From contig NZ_JAKNTW010000033.1 in the NCBI RefSeq assembly GCF_022213955.1, positions 62,001 through 126,000 on the forward strand: DNA of 64,000 bases. Direction: 5' to 3'. Positions 16,985 through 26,483 of the stretch are shown piece by piece. This stretch comes from Dolomitihabitans soli. GTDB taxonomy: Bacteria; Actinomycetota; Actinomycetes; Streptosporangiales; Streptosporangiaceae. Position numbers and translations under genes: made by a program. Within the stretch, counting starts at the first letter, position 1. The number at the start of each line of letters is the position of its first letter. The notes beneath the pieces were generated by a model. That model did not search any database. It was not told where the DNA came from and worked only from the letters and a program-made list of their open reading frames with translations.

Positions 16985-17554
16985 ATGCGCATCCAGCTCG
17001 CCCAGCGGGCCGAGGCCGACGAACTGCTCGGCCGCAACCCGCTCGCTCTGCTGATCGGCATGCTGCTCGACCAGCAGGTGGCCATGGAATGGGCCTTCAC
17101 GGGCCCCTACACGATCGCCGAGCGGCTCGGCCACGACCTCACCGCCGAGGAGCTCGCCGGATACGATCCCGAGGCTTTCGCGGAACTTCTCGCCCGCAAA
17201 CCCGCCGTCCACCGCTACCCTTCGTCGATGGCCAAGCGCGTCCAGCAGTTGGCCGCCTACCTCGTCGATCACTATGACGGGTCGGCGGAAGGGCTCTGGC
17301 GTGACGCGGCCGACGGCCGGGAGCTGTACCGGCGCCTGACCGCCCTGCCGGGCTTCGGCAGGCAGAAGGCGCAGATCTTCCTCGCCCTGCTGGGCAAGCA
17401 GATGGGGGTGCGGCCCCCCGGCTGGCGTGAGGCGGCGGGGGCGTACGGCGAGGACGGTTCGTTCCGCTCGGTCGCCGACGTGATCGACGATGACAGCCTG
17501 GCGCGGGTGCGGGCCGCGAAGCAGGAGGCGAAGCGGGCGACGAAGGGGAAGTAG
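16985..17554 (+). CDS. HhH-GPD family base-excision DNA repair-like protein
   Basis: A 189-residue protein of the HhH-GPD superfamily (Nth/MutY/AlkA-like glycosylases). The helix-hairpin-helix is LPGFGRQKAQIFLALLGK around residues 119-137, and the N-terminal ALLIGMLLDQQVAMEWAF matches the start of the domain. The usual catalytic Lys of endonuclease III is not evident and there is no iron-sulfur Cys cluster, as in an uncharacterised actinobacterial subfamily. ATG 16985 starts the conserved region; upstream codons do not align. Confidence 0.8.
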   Translation: MRIQLAQRAEADELLGRNPLALLIGMLLDQQVAMEWAFTGPYTIAERLGHDLTAEELAGYDPEAFAELLARKPAVHRYPSSMAKRVQQLAAYLVDHYDGSAEGLWRDAADGRELYRRLTALPGFGRQKAQIFLALLGKQMGVRPPGWREAAGAYGEDGSFRSVADVIDDDSLARVRAAKQEAKRATKGK

Positions 17555-17748
17555 CTTGATCGTGCTGCGGGCGGTGGGGCGTTTTTGACAGTATGCGTTG
17601 ACCGCATAGCGGCCAGGGCTTCCGTACGCGCATGCCCATCGCCGATGATGTACTGCAGGATCCGGTCCCCCGGAGCCGCGCTAGACCGATTCTCGAGTTT
17701 GGAGATGTGCCTCGTGGGAGACCCTGGCACGCGACGGAGGTGCCGACC

Positions 17749-19836
17749 ATGAGCGCCGAGACCTCCGTTCCCCGTCCCCGGGAGTCGGGTGTGGACATCT
17801 CAGATTCCGGCCTGCTCAACGGTCTGGTCTTCCAGACTCCCTACGCCTTCGCCTTCTTCGACCCCGCCGGCCGTGTCCAGCGGGTCAACGACGTCTTCGT
17901 CGAGGTGGTGGGCGTTCCCGCCGATCGCCTGATCGGCCGGCTGCCCAGTGAGACGCTGGCTGCCGACCTCACCGCCCTGATCGAGGGCGCGGTGCGCGAC
18001 GTGGCCGACGGCGGGCAGGGCATCGACGACGGCGACCACCGGGTCCGGGTCAGGTCCGCCGACGGCGAGACCAGCCACTGGACCTTGTCGTTCTCGCCGG
18101 TCAACGACGACGAGGGCGTGCTGCGCGCCGTGGTCCTGGTCGGCGTCGACATGACCGAGAGCAGGCAGACCGAGGAGGACCTGCGCCGCAGCGAGGAGCG
18201 TTACCGCTCGCTGGTCGAGGCCCAGTCCCAGCTCGTCTGGATCACCTCGCCGTCCGGCGCGGTGATCGAGGACGCGCCGCAGTGGCGGGCGATCACCGGC
18301 CAGGGGCTGGAGGAGTACCTCGCCCACGGCTGGCTGGAGGCGGTCCACCCCGACGACCGGCCGCACACCGAGGAGGCGTGGCGGGAGGCTCTGCGCGGCC
18401 GCACCATGTTCGAGTGGAACTACCGGGTCCGCACCCGGGCGAGCGGCTACCGGCACTTCGAGGTCAGGGCGGTGCCGATCATCCGGCACGGCCGCGTGGT
18501 GGAGTGGGTCGGCGCCAACACCGACGTCACGCCGCAGCGTGAGGCCGAGGAGATGCGCGGCCGTCTCACCGACCAGCTCGGCGCCGCCGCGCTGCGCACC
18601 GCCAGGCTCCAGGGGGCCACGGCGATATTGGCCGAGGCGCTCACGGTCGAGCAGGTCGTCCAGGTCATCATCGATGTGGGCCGTACGGCGCTGGCCGCCG
18701 ACCGCTCGGCGGTCGCGCTGCTCGACCCGGACCGCGCCGCGCTGAAGCTGATCAACAGCGGCGGCGTGCCCGACGCCCCCGGCGATGAGATCCCGTTGTC
18801 GCGTTCCAGCGTGATGACCATGGCCGTGAACAGCCGCAGGCCCGTCTTCGCCGAGTCGCCGGAGAGTCTCTCCGCGCTGCTCCTCGAAGCGGGAGGGGGC
18901 GAGGAGGCCGTGGCCGGGCTCACGCACAGCGACGAGCGGGCCTGGGTCGGGCTGCCGCTGCTGGCGGCGGGCAGGGCGCTCGGCGCGCTCCGGTTCGCCT
19001 TCACCAGACCGCAGAAGATCTCGCAGGAAGACGGCGTGTTCCTGGAGGCGCTGGCCGGACAGTGCGCGCTGGCGGTGGAGCGGGCCACGTTGTTCGAGCG
19101 GGAGCACCGCACGGCGGAGACGCTTCAGCGCAGCCTGCTGCCCGACAGCCTCCCGGTGGTGCCGGGCCTGGTGCTCGCCCAGCGGTTCCGCTCCGGCAGC
19201 CGGCACGTCCAGGTCGGCGGCGACTGGTACGACGCGTTCGTCCTGCAGGACGGCCGGGTCGCGGCGGTGGTCGGCGACGTCATGGGCAAGGGCGTCAAGG
19301 CCGCCGCGGGCATGGGCCGCATCCGCAACGCGATGCGCGCGCTGGCGCTGACGAACCCGCCGCCCGCGGCCGTCCTGACCGGTCTCGACCGGGTCTTCGA
19401 GGCGACCGAGGAAGAGGAGCAGGTCACCACCCTCGCCTACATGGTGGTCGAGCCCGGCACCGGAGAGGGCACGCTGGCGCTGGCCGGCCACCCGCCGCCG
19501 CTGCTGGTCTCGCCGCAGGGGGTGCCGTTGCTGTGCGACGGCGAGCCGGGCACGCCGCTGGGCTGGGCGAGCAGCCGCCGTCAGTTCCGCTTCTGCGTGC
19601 CGCCCGGGCACACCGCGGTCCTCTACTCCGACGGCCTGGTGGAGAACCGGAAGCGGGGTCTCGACGCCGGACTCGCCGAGCTTTGCTCGGTTGTGACCGA
19701 GGCTCCACCTGAAGTGGTGGGAAGCCCGCACATGTTGCTCGACTTCCTGGTAGAGCGCATGTTGGCAGGGTACGAGCAAGATGATGATGTTACGGTTTTG
19801 GCGATACACGTTCCCGGGGCCACGAAGAGTGACTGA
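17749..19836 (+). CDS. PAS-PAS-GAF-SpoIIE (PP2C) serine phosphatase
   Basis: A 695-residue regulatory phosphatase. Domains: PAS (~residues 20-145, ending [16 protein letters not shown]), PAS (~150-270), GAF (~290-460, [19 protein letters not shown]) and a SpoIIE-type PP2C domain (~465-690). The PP2C domain has the metal-binding motifs [19 protein letters not shown] and [10 protein letters not shown], so it should be active. Such proteins dephosphorylate anti-sigma-factor antagonists in response to signals sensed by PAS/GAF. No anti-sigma kinase is adjacent. ATG 17749 follows GGAGG at good spacing. It precedes rpoD but is separated by 242 bp, so probably its own unit. Confidence 0.88.
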   Translation: MSAETSVPRPRESGVDISDSGLLNGLVFQTPYAFAFFDPAGRVQRVNDVFVEVVGVPADRLIGRLPSETLAADLTALIEGAVRDVADGGQGIDDGDHRVRVRSADGETSHWTLSFSPVNDDEGVLRAVVLVGVDMTESRQTEEDLRRSEERYRSLVEAQSQLVWITSPSGAVIEDAPQWRAITGQGLEEYLAHGWLEAVHPDDRPHTEEAWREALRGRTMFEWNYRVRTRASGYRHFEVRAVPIIRHGRVVEWVGANTDVTPQREAEEMRGRLTDQLGAAALRTARLQGATAILAEALTVEQVVQVIIDVGRTALAADRSAVALLDPDRAALKLINSGGVPDAPGDEIPLSRSSVMTMAVNSRRPVFAESPESLSALLLEAGGGEEAVAGLTHSDERAWVGLPLLAAGRALGALRFAFTRPQKISQEDGVFLEALAGQCALAVERATLFEREHRTAETLQRSLLPDSLPVVPGLVLAQRFRSGSRHVQVGGDWYDAFVLQDGRVAAVVGDVMGKGVKAAAGMGRIRNAMRALALTNPPPAAVLTGLDRVFEATEEEEQVTTLAYMVVEPGTGEGTLALAGHPPPLLVSPQGVPLLCDGEPGTPLGWASSRRQFRFCVPPGHTAVLYSDGLVENRKRGLDAGLAELCSVVTEAPPEVVGSPHMLLDFLVERMLAGYEQDDDVTVLAIHVPGATKSD

Positions 19837-20078
19837 ATGAAACAGTCATAACGGTTGCTTTCGGATATCAGTGCTCCGCTTCCGTACGCACCAGTCTCTG
19901 GGGCGGCCTAGGGTGGAGGGCAACCGCCGGGAGGCGGGCGTATGGAGTGCGGTGTCGTGTCACAATGCTGGACAGGTCTGTCGCGGTCCGTACGGCCACG
20001 CCATCACAACATAGAAGGCATCTGCCCCTAGCGGGCACCTGGGTCCATTGTCGCCACGCGTTCGTTCGAGAGGTGTTC

Positions 20079-21734
20079 GTGTCGCCTGCAAGTTCGACTC
20101 GCTCAAAGCCATCCGAGCTGAACGAGCCCGTCATTCAGCGACTGCTCGAGCGTGGGCGCTCGCAGGGATTCCTCGAGTCCGAGGATGTCCGTAAGGCCTT
20201 CGAGGAGGCCGACATCCCGATGTCACACGCCGCTGGGTTCCTCAGGAGCCTCAGCAAGGAGGGTGTGACCGTCGTCGTGACCGCCGCCGACTCGGCGGCC
20301 GCGCCCAAGAGGTCTCGTGGGTCGGGCAAGCGTCGCACCGCAGCCCCCGTTAAGAAGACCAAGGCCGCCTCCTCGGCGGCCGCCAAGGAGCCGCAGCCCG
20401 AGACCGTGACCGCGGTCGTCAGCGAGCCCGAGTCGATGGCCAGGAAGGCCAGGCCCGAGGCTCCGGCGAAGAAGGTCGCGCAGGCGAAGAAGGCCGCTCC
20501 TGCCAAGAAGACCGTCAGGTCGGAGGCCGCCGGCCCGGCGCCGAAGGGCGAGGCCGGCACCGAGACCAAGCCGAAGTCCGCCGACGTCGACGACGAGGAC
20601 CTCGAGATCGACGTAGAGGTCGAGCTCGAAGACTTCGAGATCGACGTCGAGGCCGACACCGACGACACCGAGTCCGAGGCGGCGCCCGAGGCTGAGGCCG
20701 TCGTCGAGCCGGAGCCCGACGAGGAGCCCAAGGCCGAGGTCGTCGTGCAGAGCGACGACGAAGTGTTGATACTGACCGACGACGACGATGACGCCCCTGT
20801 CGCGCAGGTCGCGGCCGCGGGTGCCACCGCCGACCCGGTCAAGGACTATCTGAAGCAGATCGGCAAGGTTCCCCTGCTCAACGCCGAGCAGGAGGTCGAG
20901 CTCGCCAAGCGGATCGAGGCCGGCCTGTTCGCCGAGGAGCAGCTCGGCACCGACGGCGACCGGCTCCCGGTCGACGTGCGGGCCGAGCTGGAGTGGATCG
21001 CCGAAGACGGCCGCCGGGCCAAGAACCACCTGCTGGAGGCCAACCTCCGCCTCGTGGTCTCGCTCGCCAAGCGCTACACCGGGCGCGGCATGCTGTTCCT
21101 GGATCTGATCCAGGAGGGCAACCTGGGCCTGATCCGCGCGGTCGAGAAGTTCGACTACACCAAGGGCTACAAGTTCTCCACCTACGCCACCTGGTGGATC
21201 CGGCAGGCGATCACCAGGGCCATGGCCGACCAGGCGCGGACCATCCGCATCCCGGTCCACATGGTCGAAGTGATCAACAAGCTGGCCCGCGTACAGCGCC
21301 AGATGCTCCAGGACCTCGGCCGCGAGCCGACGCCGGAGGAGCTGGCCCGCGAGCTCGACATGACCCCGGAGAAGGTCGTCGAGGTCCAGAAGTACGGCCG
21401 CGAGCCGATCTCCCTGCACACCCCGCTGGGTGAGGAGGGCGACAGCGAGTTCGGTGACCTGATCGAAGACTCCGAGGCCATCGTTCCCGCCGACGCGGTC
21501 AGCTTCACCCTCCTTCAGGAGCAGCTCCACTCCGTTCTCGACACGCTGTCGGAGCGCGAGGCGGGCGTGGTGTCGATGCGGTTCGGCCTGACCGACGGTC
21601 AGCCGAAGACGCTGGACGAGATCGGCAAGGTCTACGGCGTGACCCGGGAGCGGATCCGCCAGATCGAGTCCAAGACCATGTCCAAGCTCCGTCACCCGTC
21701 GAGGTCGCAGGTCCTCCGCGACTACCTCGACTGA
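20079..21734 (+). CDS. rpoD: Principal RNA polymerase sigma factor (HrdB/SigA/RpoD)
   Basis: The housekeeping sigma factor, 551 residues. The N-terminal ~240 residues are Lys/Ala-rich then strongly acidic, as in actinobacterial HrdB. Region 1.2 starts at [16 protein letters not shown]; region 2 has [17 protein letters not shown] and the promoter-melting segment [15 protein letters not shown]; region 3 includes HMVEVINKL; region 4 has [24 protein letters not shown] 20079 follows GAGAGG; upstream codons of the open frame do not match the family. Ends in a hairpin terminator. Confidence 0.97.
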   Translation: MSPASSTRSKPSELNEPVIQRLLERGRSQGFLESEDVRKAFEEADIPMSHAAGFLRSLSKEGVTVVVTAADSAAAPKRSRGSGKRRTAAPVKKTKAASSAAAKEPQPETVTAVVSEPESMARKARPEAPAKKVAQAKKAAPAKKTVRSEAAGPAPKGEAGTETKPKSADVDDEDLEIDVEVELEDFEIDVEADTDDTESEAAPEAEAVVEPEPDEEPKAEVVVQSDDEVLILTDDDDDAPVAQVAAAGATADPVKDYLKQIGKVPLLNAEQEVELAKRIEAGLFAEEQLGTDGDRLPVDVRAELEWIAEDGRRAKNHLLEANLRLVVSLAKRYTGRGMLFLDLIQEGNLGLIRAVEKFDYTKGYKFSTYATWWIRQAITRAMADQARTIRIPVHMVEVINKLARVQRQMLQDLGREPTPEELARELDMTPEKVVEVQKYGREPISLHTPLGEEGDSEFGDLIEDSEAIVPADAVSFTLLQEQLHSVLDTLSEREAGVVSMRFGLTDGQPKTLDEIGKVYGVTRERIRQIESKTMSKLRHPSRSQVLRDYLD

Positions 21735-21751
21735 CGTTTCTCGTTTCACCC

Positions 21752-21785
21752 GGTCACCGGGCGCCGCTTGTGGCGTCCGGTGATC
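21752..21785 (+). terminator. Hairpin terminator after rpoD
   Basis: A 14-nt arm pair (12 of 14 matched) with a 6-nt loop: GGTCACCGGGCGCC then GGCGTCCGGTGATC, 17 bp after the rpoD stop. No U tract, which is usual in high-GC actinobacteria. Confidence 0.65.
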
Positions 21786-21844
21786 TGGCGTTCACGCGGC
21801 CGTCCCCTGCGGGGGGACGCGTCCCAGCCATTCGGCCCTCATCG

Positions 21845-21913
21845 GTCCTTCGACCTGAGCTTCGCGTCGTGCTCCCGCAGTCCTTCGACCTGAGCTTCGC
21901 GTCGTGCTCCCGC
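21845..21913. repeat. 35-bp direct repeat, two copies
   Basis: A unit starting GTCCTTCGACCTGAGCTTCG occurs at 21845 and again at 21880, essentially identical, in the gap between the convergent rpoD and yaaA genes, next to the yaaA stop. Function unknown; a recent duplication. Confidence 0.85.
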
Positions 21914-21916
21914 CTG

Positions 21917-22660
21917 TCAGGTCACGTCACAGGTGATCTCCCAGGGGCGTCTGCCGGTGGGGGGCGCGCCCAGTTCCACTCGGTAGCCGAGGTCGGCGAG
22001 ATGCCGGTGCAGCTTCTCGGGTGTCGCGGGGTCGGCGCCGGAGGTCAGCAGGGAGCGCGCGATCGCGCCCCGCGTCGCTTTGGCCATGTGGCTGACGACC
22101 TTGCCGTCCCTGGTCACCTTGATCGCCACAGCGCGCGCGCCCGGCCGCCACGCGGGTGCGTACGTCGAGGAGCGCAGATCGACGACCAGGCCGGGCTCGG
22201 GGTCGAGCACCTTGGCGACCGCTGGTTGCCAGAAGGCGGCGAGGCCGCCGAGCGGGGGCAACCCCACCCCCATCGAAAGCCTGTACGGCGGGACGTGATC
22301 ATGCACGCGCAGCACCCCCCACAGGCCCGAGAAGATCACCAGGCTGTCGGCGGCCCGCCCGGCGGCGTCCGCGTCGAGGGTGGCGAGTCCCAGATTGTCG
22401 TAGAGCACACCGGTGTAGAGGCGGCCGGCCGGCAGCGTGGGGGCGGTGCGCAGCGCGCGGTTCTTCGCGATCTCCTCCGCCTGCCCCTCGGACAGTCCGA
22501 GCACGTCCCGCGCCTTCGAGGTGCGGCACAGGGCGAGGAGCGCGGTGATGACCCGCTTCCGGGATCGCGCCAGTTTGGGGAAGCTCAGCCCGTCGAGTTG
22601 TAGCGACGGGCCGTCTCCCACGGTGGCCTTGCCCTCCGAGGGCGGCAACAGGATCAGCAC
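21917..22660 (-). CDS. yaaA: YaaA family peroxide stress protein (DUF328)
   Basis: A 247-residue YaaA/UPF0246 protein. In E. coli YaaA lowers free iron during hydrogen peroxide stress and binds DNA. The family N-terminus is intact (MLILLPPSEGKA), as are ALRTAPTLPAGRLYTGVLYDNL, GLWGVLRVHDHVPPYRLSMG and the basic region KVVSHMAKATRGAIAR. GTG start at 22660 aligns with the family. Monocistronic in appearance, convergent with rpoD. Confidence 0.9.
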   Translation of the reverse strand: MLILLPPSEGKATVGDGPSLQLDGLSFPKLARSRKRVITALLALCRTSKARDVLGLSEGQAEEIAKNRALRTAPTLPAGRLYTGVLYDNLGLATLDADAAGRAADSLVIFSGLWGVLRVHDHVPPYRLSMGVGLPPLGGLAAFWQPAVAKVLDPEPGLVVDLRSSTYAPAWRPGARAVAIKVTRDGKVVSHMAKATRGAIARSLLTSGADPATPEKLHRHLADLGYRVELGAPPTGRRPWEITCDVT

Positions 22661-22727
22661 GGCTGTCGAGCCTACCGGTGCAGGGGAGCAGGTCAGGTCG
22701 TGCTCCTGCGGGTGGTGGCCGCCGATC

Positions 22728-22910
22728 TCAGTTCGCTTCGGAGACTTCCCACTCGGCGCAGTGGTGCAGCGCGTGGTGGTGGTAGATCACGCCGGCCGGG
22801 TGCGGCGTCGTGCGGGTGCCGACGATGTCGCCTTGCGGTCCGCAGACGCAGTCGGCGCTCTCTTCGTGGACGACGGAGTCCGTGGTCGGCCGGAAGTGGA
22901 CGATCTTCAT
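22728..22910 (-). CDS. Small His/Cys-rich conserved protein
   Basis: A 60-residue polar protein starting MKIVHFRPTTDSVVHEESAD, with CVCGPQGDIV and a C-terminal HHHALHHC segment. The clustered His and Cys could bind a metal, but I do not recognise a named family. ATG 22910 is chosen because the protein pattern begins there. 67 bp upstream of yaaA on the same strand. Confidence 0.5.
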   Translation of the reverse strand: MKIVHFRPTTDSVVHEESADCVCGPQGDIVGTRTTPHPAGVIYHHHALHHCAEWEVSEAN

Positions 22911-23000
22911 GTGTAGTCCCGGGGGCAGCCTCAAGTGGATTAAACCATCATAATAGGCAAATAAGGGTCAAAAGGGACGATATCGGGTAAAGGCTGGGTT

Positions 23001-23477
23001 TCATGCTTGGCCGATCGTGACCACCGGTTCGTGAAGGACCGGGAAGTTCACCGAATTGGCGATGAAGCACTTCTCGTTCGCCGGCTCGTGCAGGCTGACC
23101 GCCTTCTCGACCATGTCCTGGGAGGCGACGGTGACGTGTGGCCTGAGCGTGACCTGGGTGAAGCGGCCGCCGCCGTCGGCGGACTCCTCCATGGTGCCGT
23201 GTGCGGTGTCGGTGTAACCGGTCACCACGACTCCCGCGACGGCACACAGGTGGAGATACCACAACATGTGGCACTGGGAGAGGGCGGCGGTGAGCAGCTG
23301 TTCCGGGTTCCAGCGATGGGAATCGCCGCGGAAGGCCGGGTCGGAGCTGCCCGTGATCGTCGGAACCCCGTCGGCCGTCACGTCGTGATCGCGATCGAAG
23401 TCGCGGTATCCGCTCGTTCCCGTGCCGCGATCGCCGGTCCAGGTGACCGTGACGTCATAGCCGTGGGTTCTGGGCAT
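23001..23477 (-). CDS. OsmC/Ohr family protein
   Basis: A 158-residue OsmC-like protein. The family reduces organic peroxides with two cysteines; both are seen in QCHMLWYLHLCAVAGV. The residues GSSDPAFRGDSHRWNPEQLL precede them as expected. ATG 23477 follows GGAGG. Lies 81 bp after the SDR gene on the same strand; near YaaA, this suggests an oxidative-stress neighbourhood, though co-transcription is not shown. Confidence 0.88.
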   Translation of the reverse strand: MPRTHGYDVTVTWTGDRGTGTSGYRDFDRDHDVTADGVPTITGSSDPAFRGDSHRWNPEQLLTAALSQCHMLWYLHLCAVAGVVVTGYTDTAHGTMEESADGGGRFTQVTLRPHVTVASQDMVEKAVSLHEPANEKCFIANSVNFPVLHEPVVTIGQA

Positions 23478-23558
23478 GAGATCCTCCGTCGGTCGTAGCT
23501 GGGGCGATCGTCTCACGGTCGCGGGTTCCGCCCGGTGGGAGGTCCGTGCGGTGACCGC

Positions 23559-24170
23559 TCAGCCGACGGTGGCCGTCTGCCGGAGGTAGCGGTCCTCGCC
23601 GACCAGGGTCAGCATGACGCCGGCCAGATCGGCGCGGGACATGCTCAGCGCGCCGAGGATGTTGCGCCCGGCGAGCGCGCGGTAACGTCCGGTGTGGCTG
23701 CCGTCGGTGAGCCGGGGCGGCAGCACGATCGTCCAGCCGAGACCGCTGTCACGGACGATGTCCTCCATGCGCAGGATGTCGGCGTACGGCCGGCGGAGCA
23801 CCTGGCAGAGGATCGGCTTGAGGATGTATCGGGTGAAGGGGTCGTCTCCGGGGCCGGGATGGGCTCCGCCGGCGCTCACCACGAGCAGGCGGCGCACGCC
23901 GTACTCGTGCATCGCCCGCACGGTGGCGGTCGCCCCGTCGGCGCACACGCCGCTGAGGGCGGACAGGACCGCGTCGCGGCCTTCGACGAGCGGTCCGAGT
24001 GCGCGGGCGTCGAGCGGATCGGCGACGGCCACCTCCAGGCGCGGGTGATCGGGTACGGCGAGCCTGCCGCGGTCGCGGACGACGGCCGTGACGTCGTGGC
24101 CCTGCTCCAGACCGAGGCGCACGAGCTGGGTGCCGGTGCCCCCGCTGGCCCCGATGATCGTTATCTTCAC
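23559..24170 (-). CDS. NAD(P)-binding SDR-like protein (NmrA/BVR-B type)
   Basis: A 203-residue atypical short-chain dehydrogenase. The N-terminal Rossmann motif is IIGASGGTGTQLVRLGLEQGHDVTAVVRD. The classical Tyr-x-x-x-Lys site is not obvious, as in NmrA/biliverdin-reductase-B-like members that sense or reduce with NAD(P)H. GTG 24170 follows AGGGGCAGG. Divergent from a TetR regulator, with a perfect palindrome between them, so it is likely that regulator's target. Confidence 0.82.
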   Translation of the reverse strand: MKITIIGASGGTGTQLVRLGLEQGHDVTAVVRDRGRLAVPDHPRLEVAVADPLDARALGPLVEGRDAVLSALSGVCADGATATVRAMHEYGVRRLLVVSAGGAHPGPGDDPFTRYILKPILCQVLRRPYADILRMEDIVRDSGLGWTIVLPPRLTDGSHTGRYRALAGRNILGALSMSRADLAGVMLTLVGEDRYLRQTATVG

Positions 24171-24187
24171 GCCTGCCCCTTCGGTAA

Positions 24188-24199
24188 GTGAGTACTCAC
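24188..24199. promoter_or_regulatory. Palindrome GTGAGTACTCAC, probable TetR operator
   Basis: A perfect 12-bp palindrome 18 bp upstream of the SDR start and 36 bp before the tetR start. A TACGAT box at 24204-24209 could be the -10 of tetR. TetR repressors commonly bind this type of site in divergent promoters, so auto-repression plus control of the SDR gene is the likely reading. Confidence 0.65.
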
Positions 24200-24235
24200 C
24201 CACTACGATAGCCAGCACCTGCCTAGGGGGCGCGA

Positions 24236-24832
24236 ATGGCCCGGAACACCAGAGAACGAATCCTTGACGCGGCCGCCGAGGTCATGCGGGCCCGAGGGCT
24301 GGCCCACGCGACGACCAAGGAGATCGCCAGAGCGGCCGATTGCTCGGAGGCCGCGCTCTACAAGCACTTCCGGGACAAGACGGAGATCTTCGTCGGCGTG
24401 TTGCGCGAACGGCTGCCACGTTTCGCGCCCGATCCCGATCTGGCGGGGCGGAACACCGTGGCGGAGAACCTCCTCGCCACGGCTCGCTCGGCGCTGGAGT
24501 TCTACCGCGTCACGTTTCCCATGGCCGCCTCGATCTTCGCGGAACCGCGTCTGCTGGCCGCTCACCAGGAGAGCCTCCGGCGTGAGGCCACCGGGCCCGA
24601 CCTGCCGAACCAGGAGGTCGCCGCCTACCTGCGGGCCGAGCGCGACCTCGGCCGGATCGCCGCCACCGCCGACCCGGAAGCCGCTGCGGCGCTGCTCGTC
24701 GGAGCCTGCTTCCAGCACGCGTTCCTCGCCCGGTTCCGAGACGAGGACGACCCCGGCACGCTTGACAGGACCGCCGCCGCCCTCACCGCCGCCCTGCTCG
24801 CCTCGCTGCTCCCGCCCGGCGAAATCGGGTGA
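24236..24832 (+). CDS. TetR family transcriptional regulator
   Basis: A 198-residue repressor. The N-terminal helix-turn-helix is clear: TRERILDAAAEVMRARGLAHATTKEIARAADCSEAALYKHFRDKTEIF, in standard TetR spacing. The ligand-binding C-terminus is variable as usual. ATG 24236 follows AGGGGG. Divergent from the SDR gene. Confidence 0.92.
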   Translation: MARNTRERILDAAAEVMRARGLAHATTKEIARAADCSEAALYKHFRDKTEIFVGVLRERLPRFAPDPDLAGRNTVAENLLATARSALEFYRVTFPMAASIFAEPRLLAAHQESLRREATGPDLPNQEVAAYLRAERDLGRIAATADPEAAAALLVGACFQHAFLARFRDEDDPGTLDRTAAALTAALLASLLPPGEIG

Positions 24833-25289
24833 TCCGGCCGGTTCTCGCACGATCGGCCATAGGTAGCCAGGGCCTATTCGACGAGAGCCATCCACCCAGG
24901 GTGGTCAGCAAGAACCCCGAGGGCGAGGAGACAAGCCTGGACACCGCCGACTGGAACACCACCACCGTGATCGACGGCCCGCCCGCTCGGGCAACCGGAC
25001 ACCGGAGACGCAGCCCGGCGCCGGTCGCCGTCATCGGAACGTGGCTGAAGATCCGTGGCTTCCACGGTTCGGTCTCGTGGGCTATCGGCCGGATCCGCCA
25101 CAGCGACGCCGTCGTCATCGACGCGAGGCGGCAGGCCCAGTGTCCCCTTGCTTTGCCTGGAATCGGGTCGTGGCTCGGTGCGCCGGCGGTGTGCGGCCTG
25201 CGGGACGGTAGGGCCAGACTCTCGACGTGATCGTGCGCGGCGCCCCGCACCCGACTTACGGTTGACCGTCCCAGTATTAGGCTCACTGA
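24833..25289. other. 457-bp gap without a supported gene
   Basis: Open frames exist on both strands (for example plus 24829-25230 and a minus frame spanning 24783-25796), but none has a ribosome binding site, a convincing start or a family I recognise. The plus frame shows some codon-like order around 24900-25140, so a decayed gene is possible. Just before the next gene there is a locally AT-rich stretch that may hold its promoter. Confidence 0.4.
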
Positions 25290-26480
25290 GTGATTAATGG
25301 GCTTTTTGACGGTCTTGTTGATGAGGCGTGGCCGGCGCCGTACCGGGTTCGGGCCGGCGCGTGGGTTTACCGGCATGCGGGCGGGGTGACCAAGCGGGCC
25401 AATTCGGTACTCGCGGTGGGGGAGCCGGGGGATCTCGGGGCGGCCGTGGCGGACGCGGAGAGGTTCTACGCGTCGGTGGGGCTGCCGTGCGTGTTCACGG
25501 TGGGTGGGGGAGCCGCTCCGGGGCTGGACGCGGAACTCGACGCCCGTGGTTACCGCCTGGTGGATCCCACGCTCGTCATGACCGCACCCCTCTGCTCCGG
25601 CGTGCCGAGTGGTCTGCCGGTGGGTGCCGTATCCGCCGGAGAGAGCCCGGGTACGGCGGGCGTGGTGCCGGCCGTACCTGCTGTGGTGCCGGCCGTACCC
25701 GGCGTGGTGCCGGCCGTACTCGCCGTGGGGAACGGCGAGGCGGGTGCCGCAGGCGGCGGGGATCGGCTTGATGCCGGTGGGGACCGAGGCGGTCACCGGA
25801 CCGAGGTGGCGCTGGCGACGCGGCCGTCCGAGGAGTGGCTGGACGCCTGGTGGAGCGTCGACGGCAGGGTCGGGGCGGGCGGCAAAGAGATGGCGCGGCG
25901 GATCCTGACGGGAGTGCCGGCGTGCTACGCCTCCGGGTACGCGGCCGGAGAGGGGTCGCGCGGGCAGGTGGGCACCGTCGGAGGTGCGGGCATGGCCGGG
26001 CCCGAGTGCACAGTGGGAACTGCGGGCGCGGTGGAGCCCGCCGGCGCGACGAGAGAAGCACGCGCGGCAGGAGGCGCGAGCACGGCAGGAGGAGGCGGCG
26101 GCATGGCAGGAGGTGCTGACGCCGTTGGAGATGCGGGCACGTCAAACCATGGAGCGGCCGCCGCAGACGTCGGCCGTGCACGCGTCGCCGAGGCCGTTGT
26201 CGGCCCCGGCGGTGTCGGCCCCGGCGGGGAAGGCCCCGTCGTGGTGGGGCGTGGAGTGAGGCAAAAAGATTGGTGGGGGATCTACTGCATGGCCGTAGTC
26301 CCGGGGGCGCGCCGTAGAGGCCACGCTCTTGGTGTACTTCGCGCCCTGCTCTCCCAGGGGAGGCGACAGGGCGCGAAGCAAGCATATTTGGTCGTGACGG
26401 AATCCAACGCCGTGGCCCGGACGCTCTATGAGCGAGCGGGTTTCACGGTGTCGGCCCGATATCACTATCGGGTCCGCTGA
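25290..26480 (+). CDS. GNAT acetyltransferase with large low-complexity insertions
   Basis: A 396-residue protein whose ends look like one GNAT N-acetyltransferase. Residues 1-105 give the N-terminal part (FYASVGLPCVFTVGGGAAPGLDAELDARGYRL); residues ~325-396 give the acetyl-CoA-binding core (WGIYCMAVVPGARRRGHALGVLRALL, the R-x-x-G-x-A/G motif, and NAVARTLYERAGF). Between them are ~120 residues of Val/Pro/Ala and Gly/Ala-rich sequence in two blocks around the conserved EEWLDAWWSVDGR. Known relatives lack these blocks (family knowledge). GTG start at 25290. Substrate unknown; ends 3 bp before the convergent DUF7455 gene. Confidence 0.75.
   Translation: MINGLFDGLVDEAWPAPYRVRAGAWVYRHAGGVTKRANSVLAVGEPGDLGAAVADAERFYASVGLPCVFTVGGGAAPGLDAELDARGYRLVDPTLVMTAPLCSGVPSGLPVGAVSAGESPGTAGVVPAVPAVVPAVPGVVPAVLAVGNGEAGAAGGGDRLDAGGDRGGHRTEVALATRPSEEWLDAWWSVDGRVGAGGKEMARRILTGVPACYASGYAAGEGSRGQVGTVGGAGMAGPECTVGTAGAVEPAGATREARAAGGASTAGGGGGMAGGADAVGDAGTSNHGAAAADVGRARVAEAVVGPGGVGPGGEGPVVVGRGVRQKDWWGIYCMAVVPGARRRGHALGVLRALLSQGRRQGAKQAYLVVTESNAVARTLYERAGFTVSARYHYRVR
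25662..25724 (+). repeat. 21-bp in-frame tandem repeat, 3 units
   Basis: Units at 25662, 25683 and 25704 share GTGGTGCCGGCCGTAC and code for VVPAVP(A/G)-type heptapeptides in the acetyltransferase insert. Confidence 0.85.
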
Positions 26481-26483
26481 CCT

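Noticed and set aside
17595-17625. TTGACC-containing stretch as promoter of the PP2C phosphatase
   Set aside because: No acceptable -10 element lies at 16-19 bp, so it was not listed.
20340-20520. Lys/Ala-rich segment in rpoD as a recent repeat expansion
   Set aside because: HrdB-type sigma factors of actinobacteria normally have such a region; the DNA is not a clear tandem repeat.
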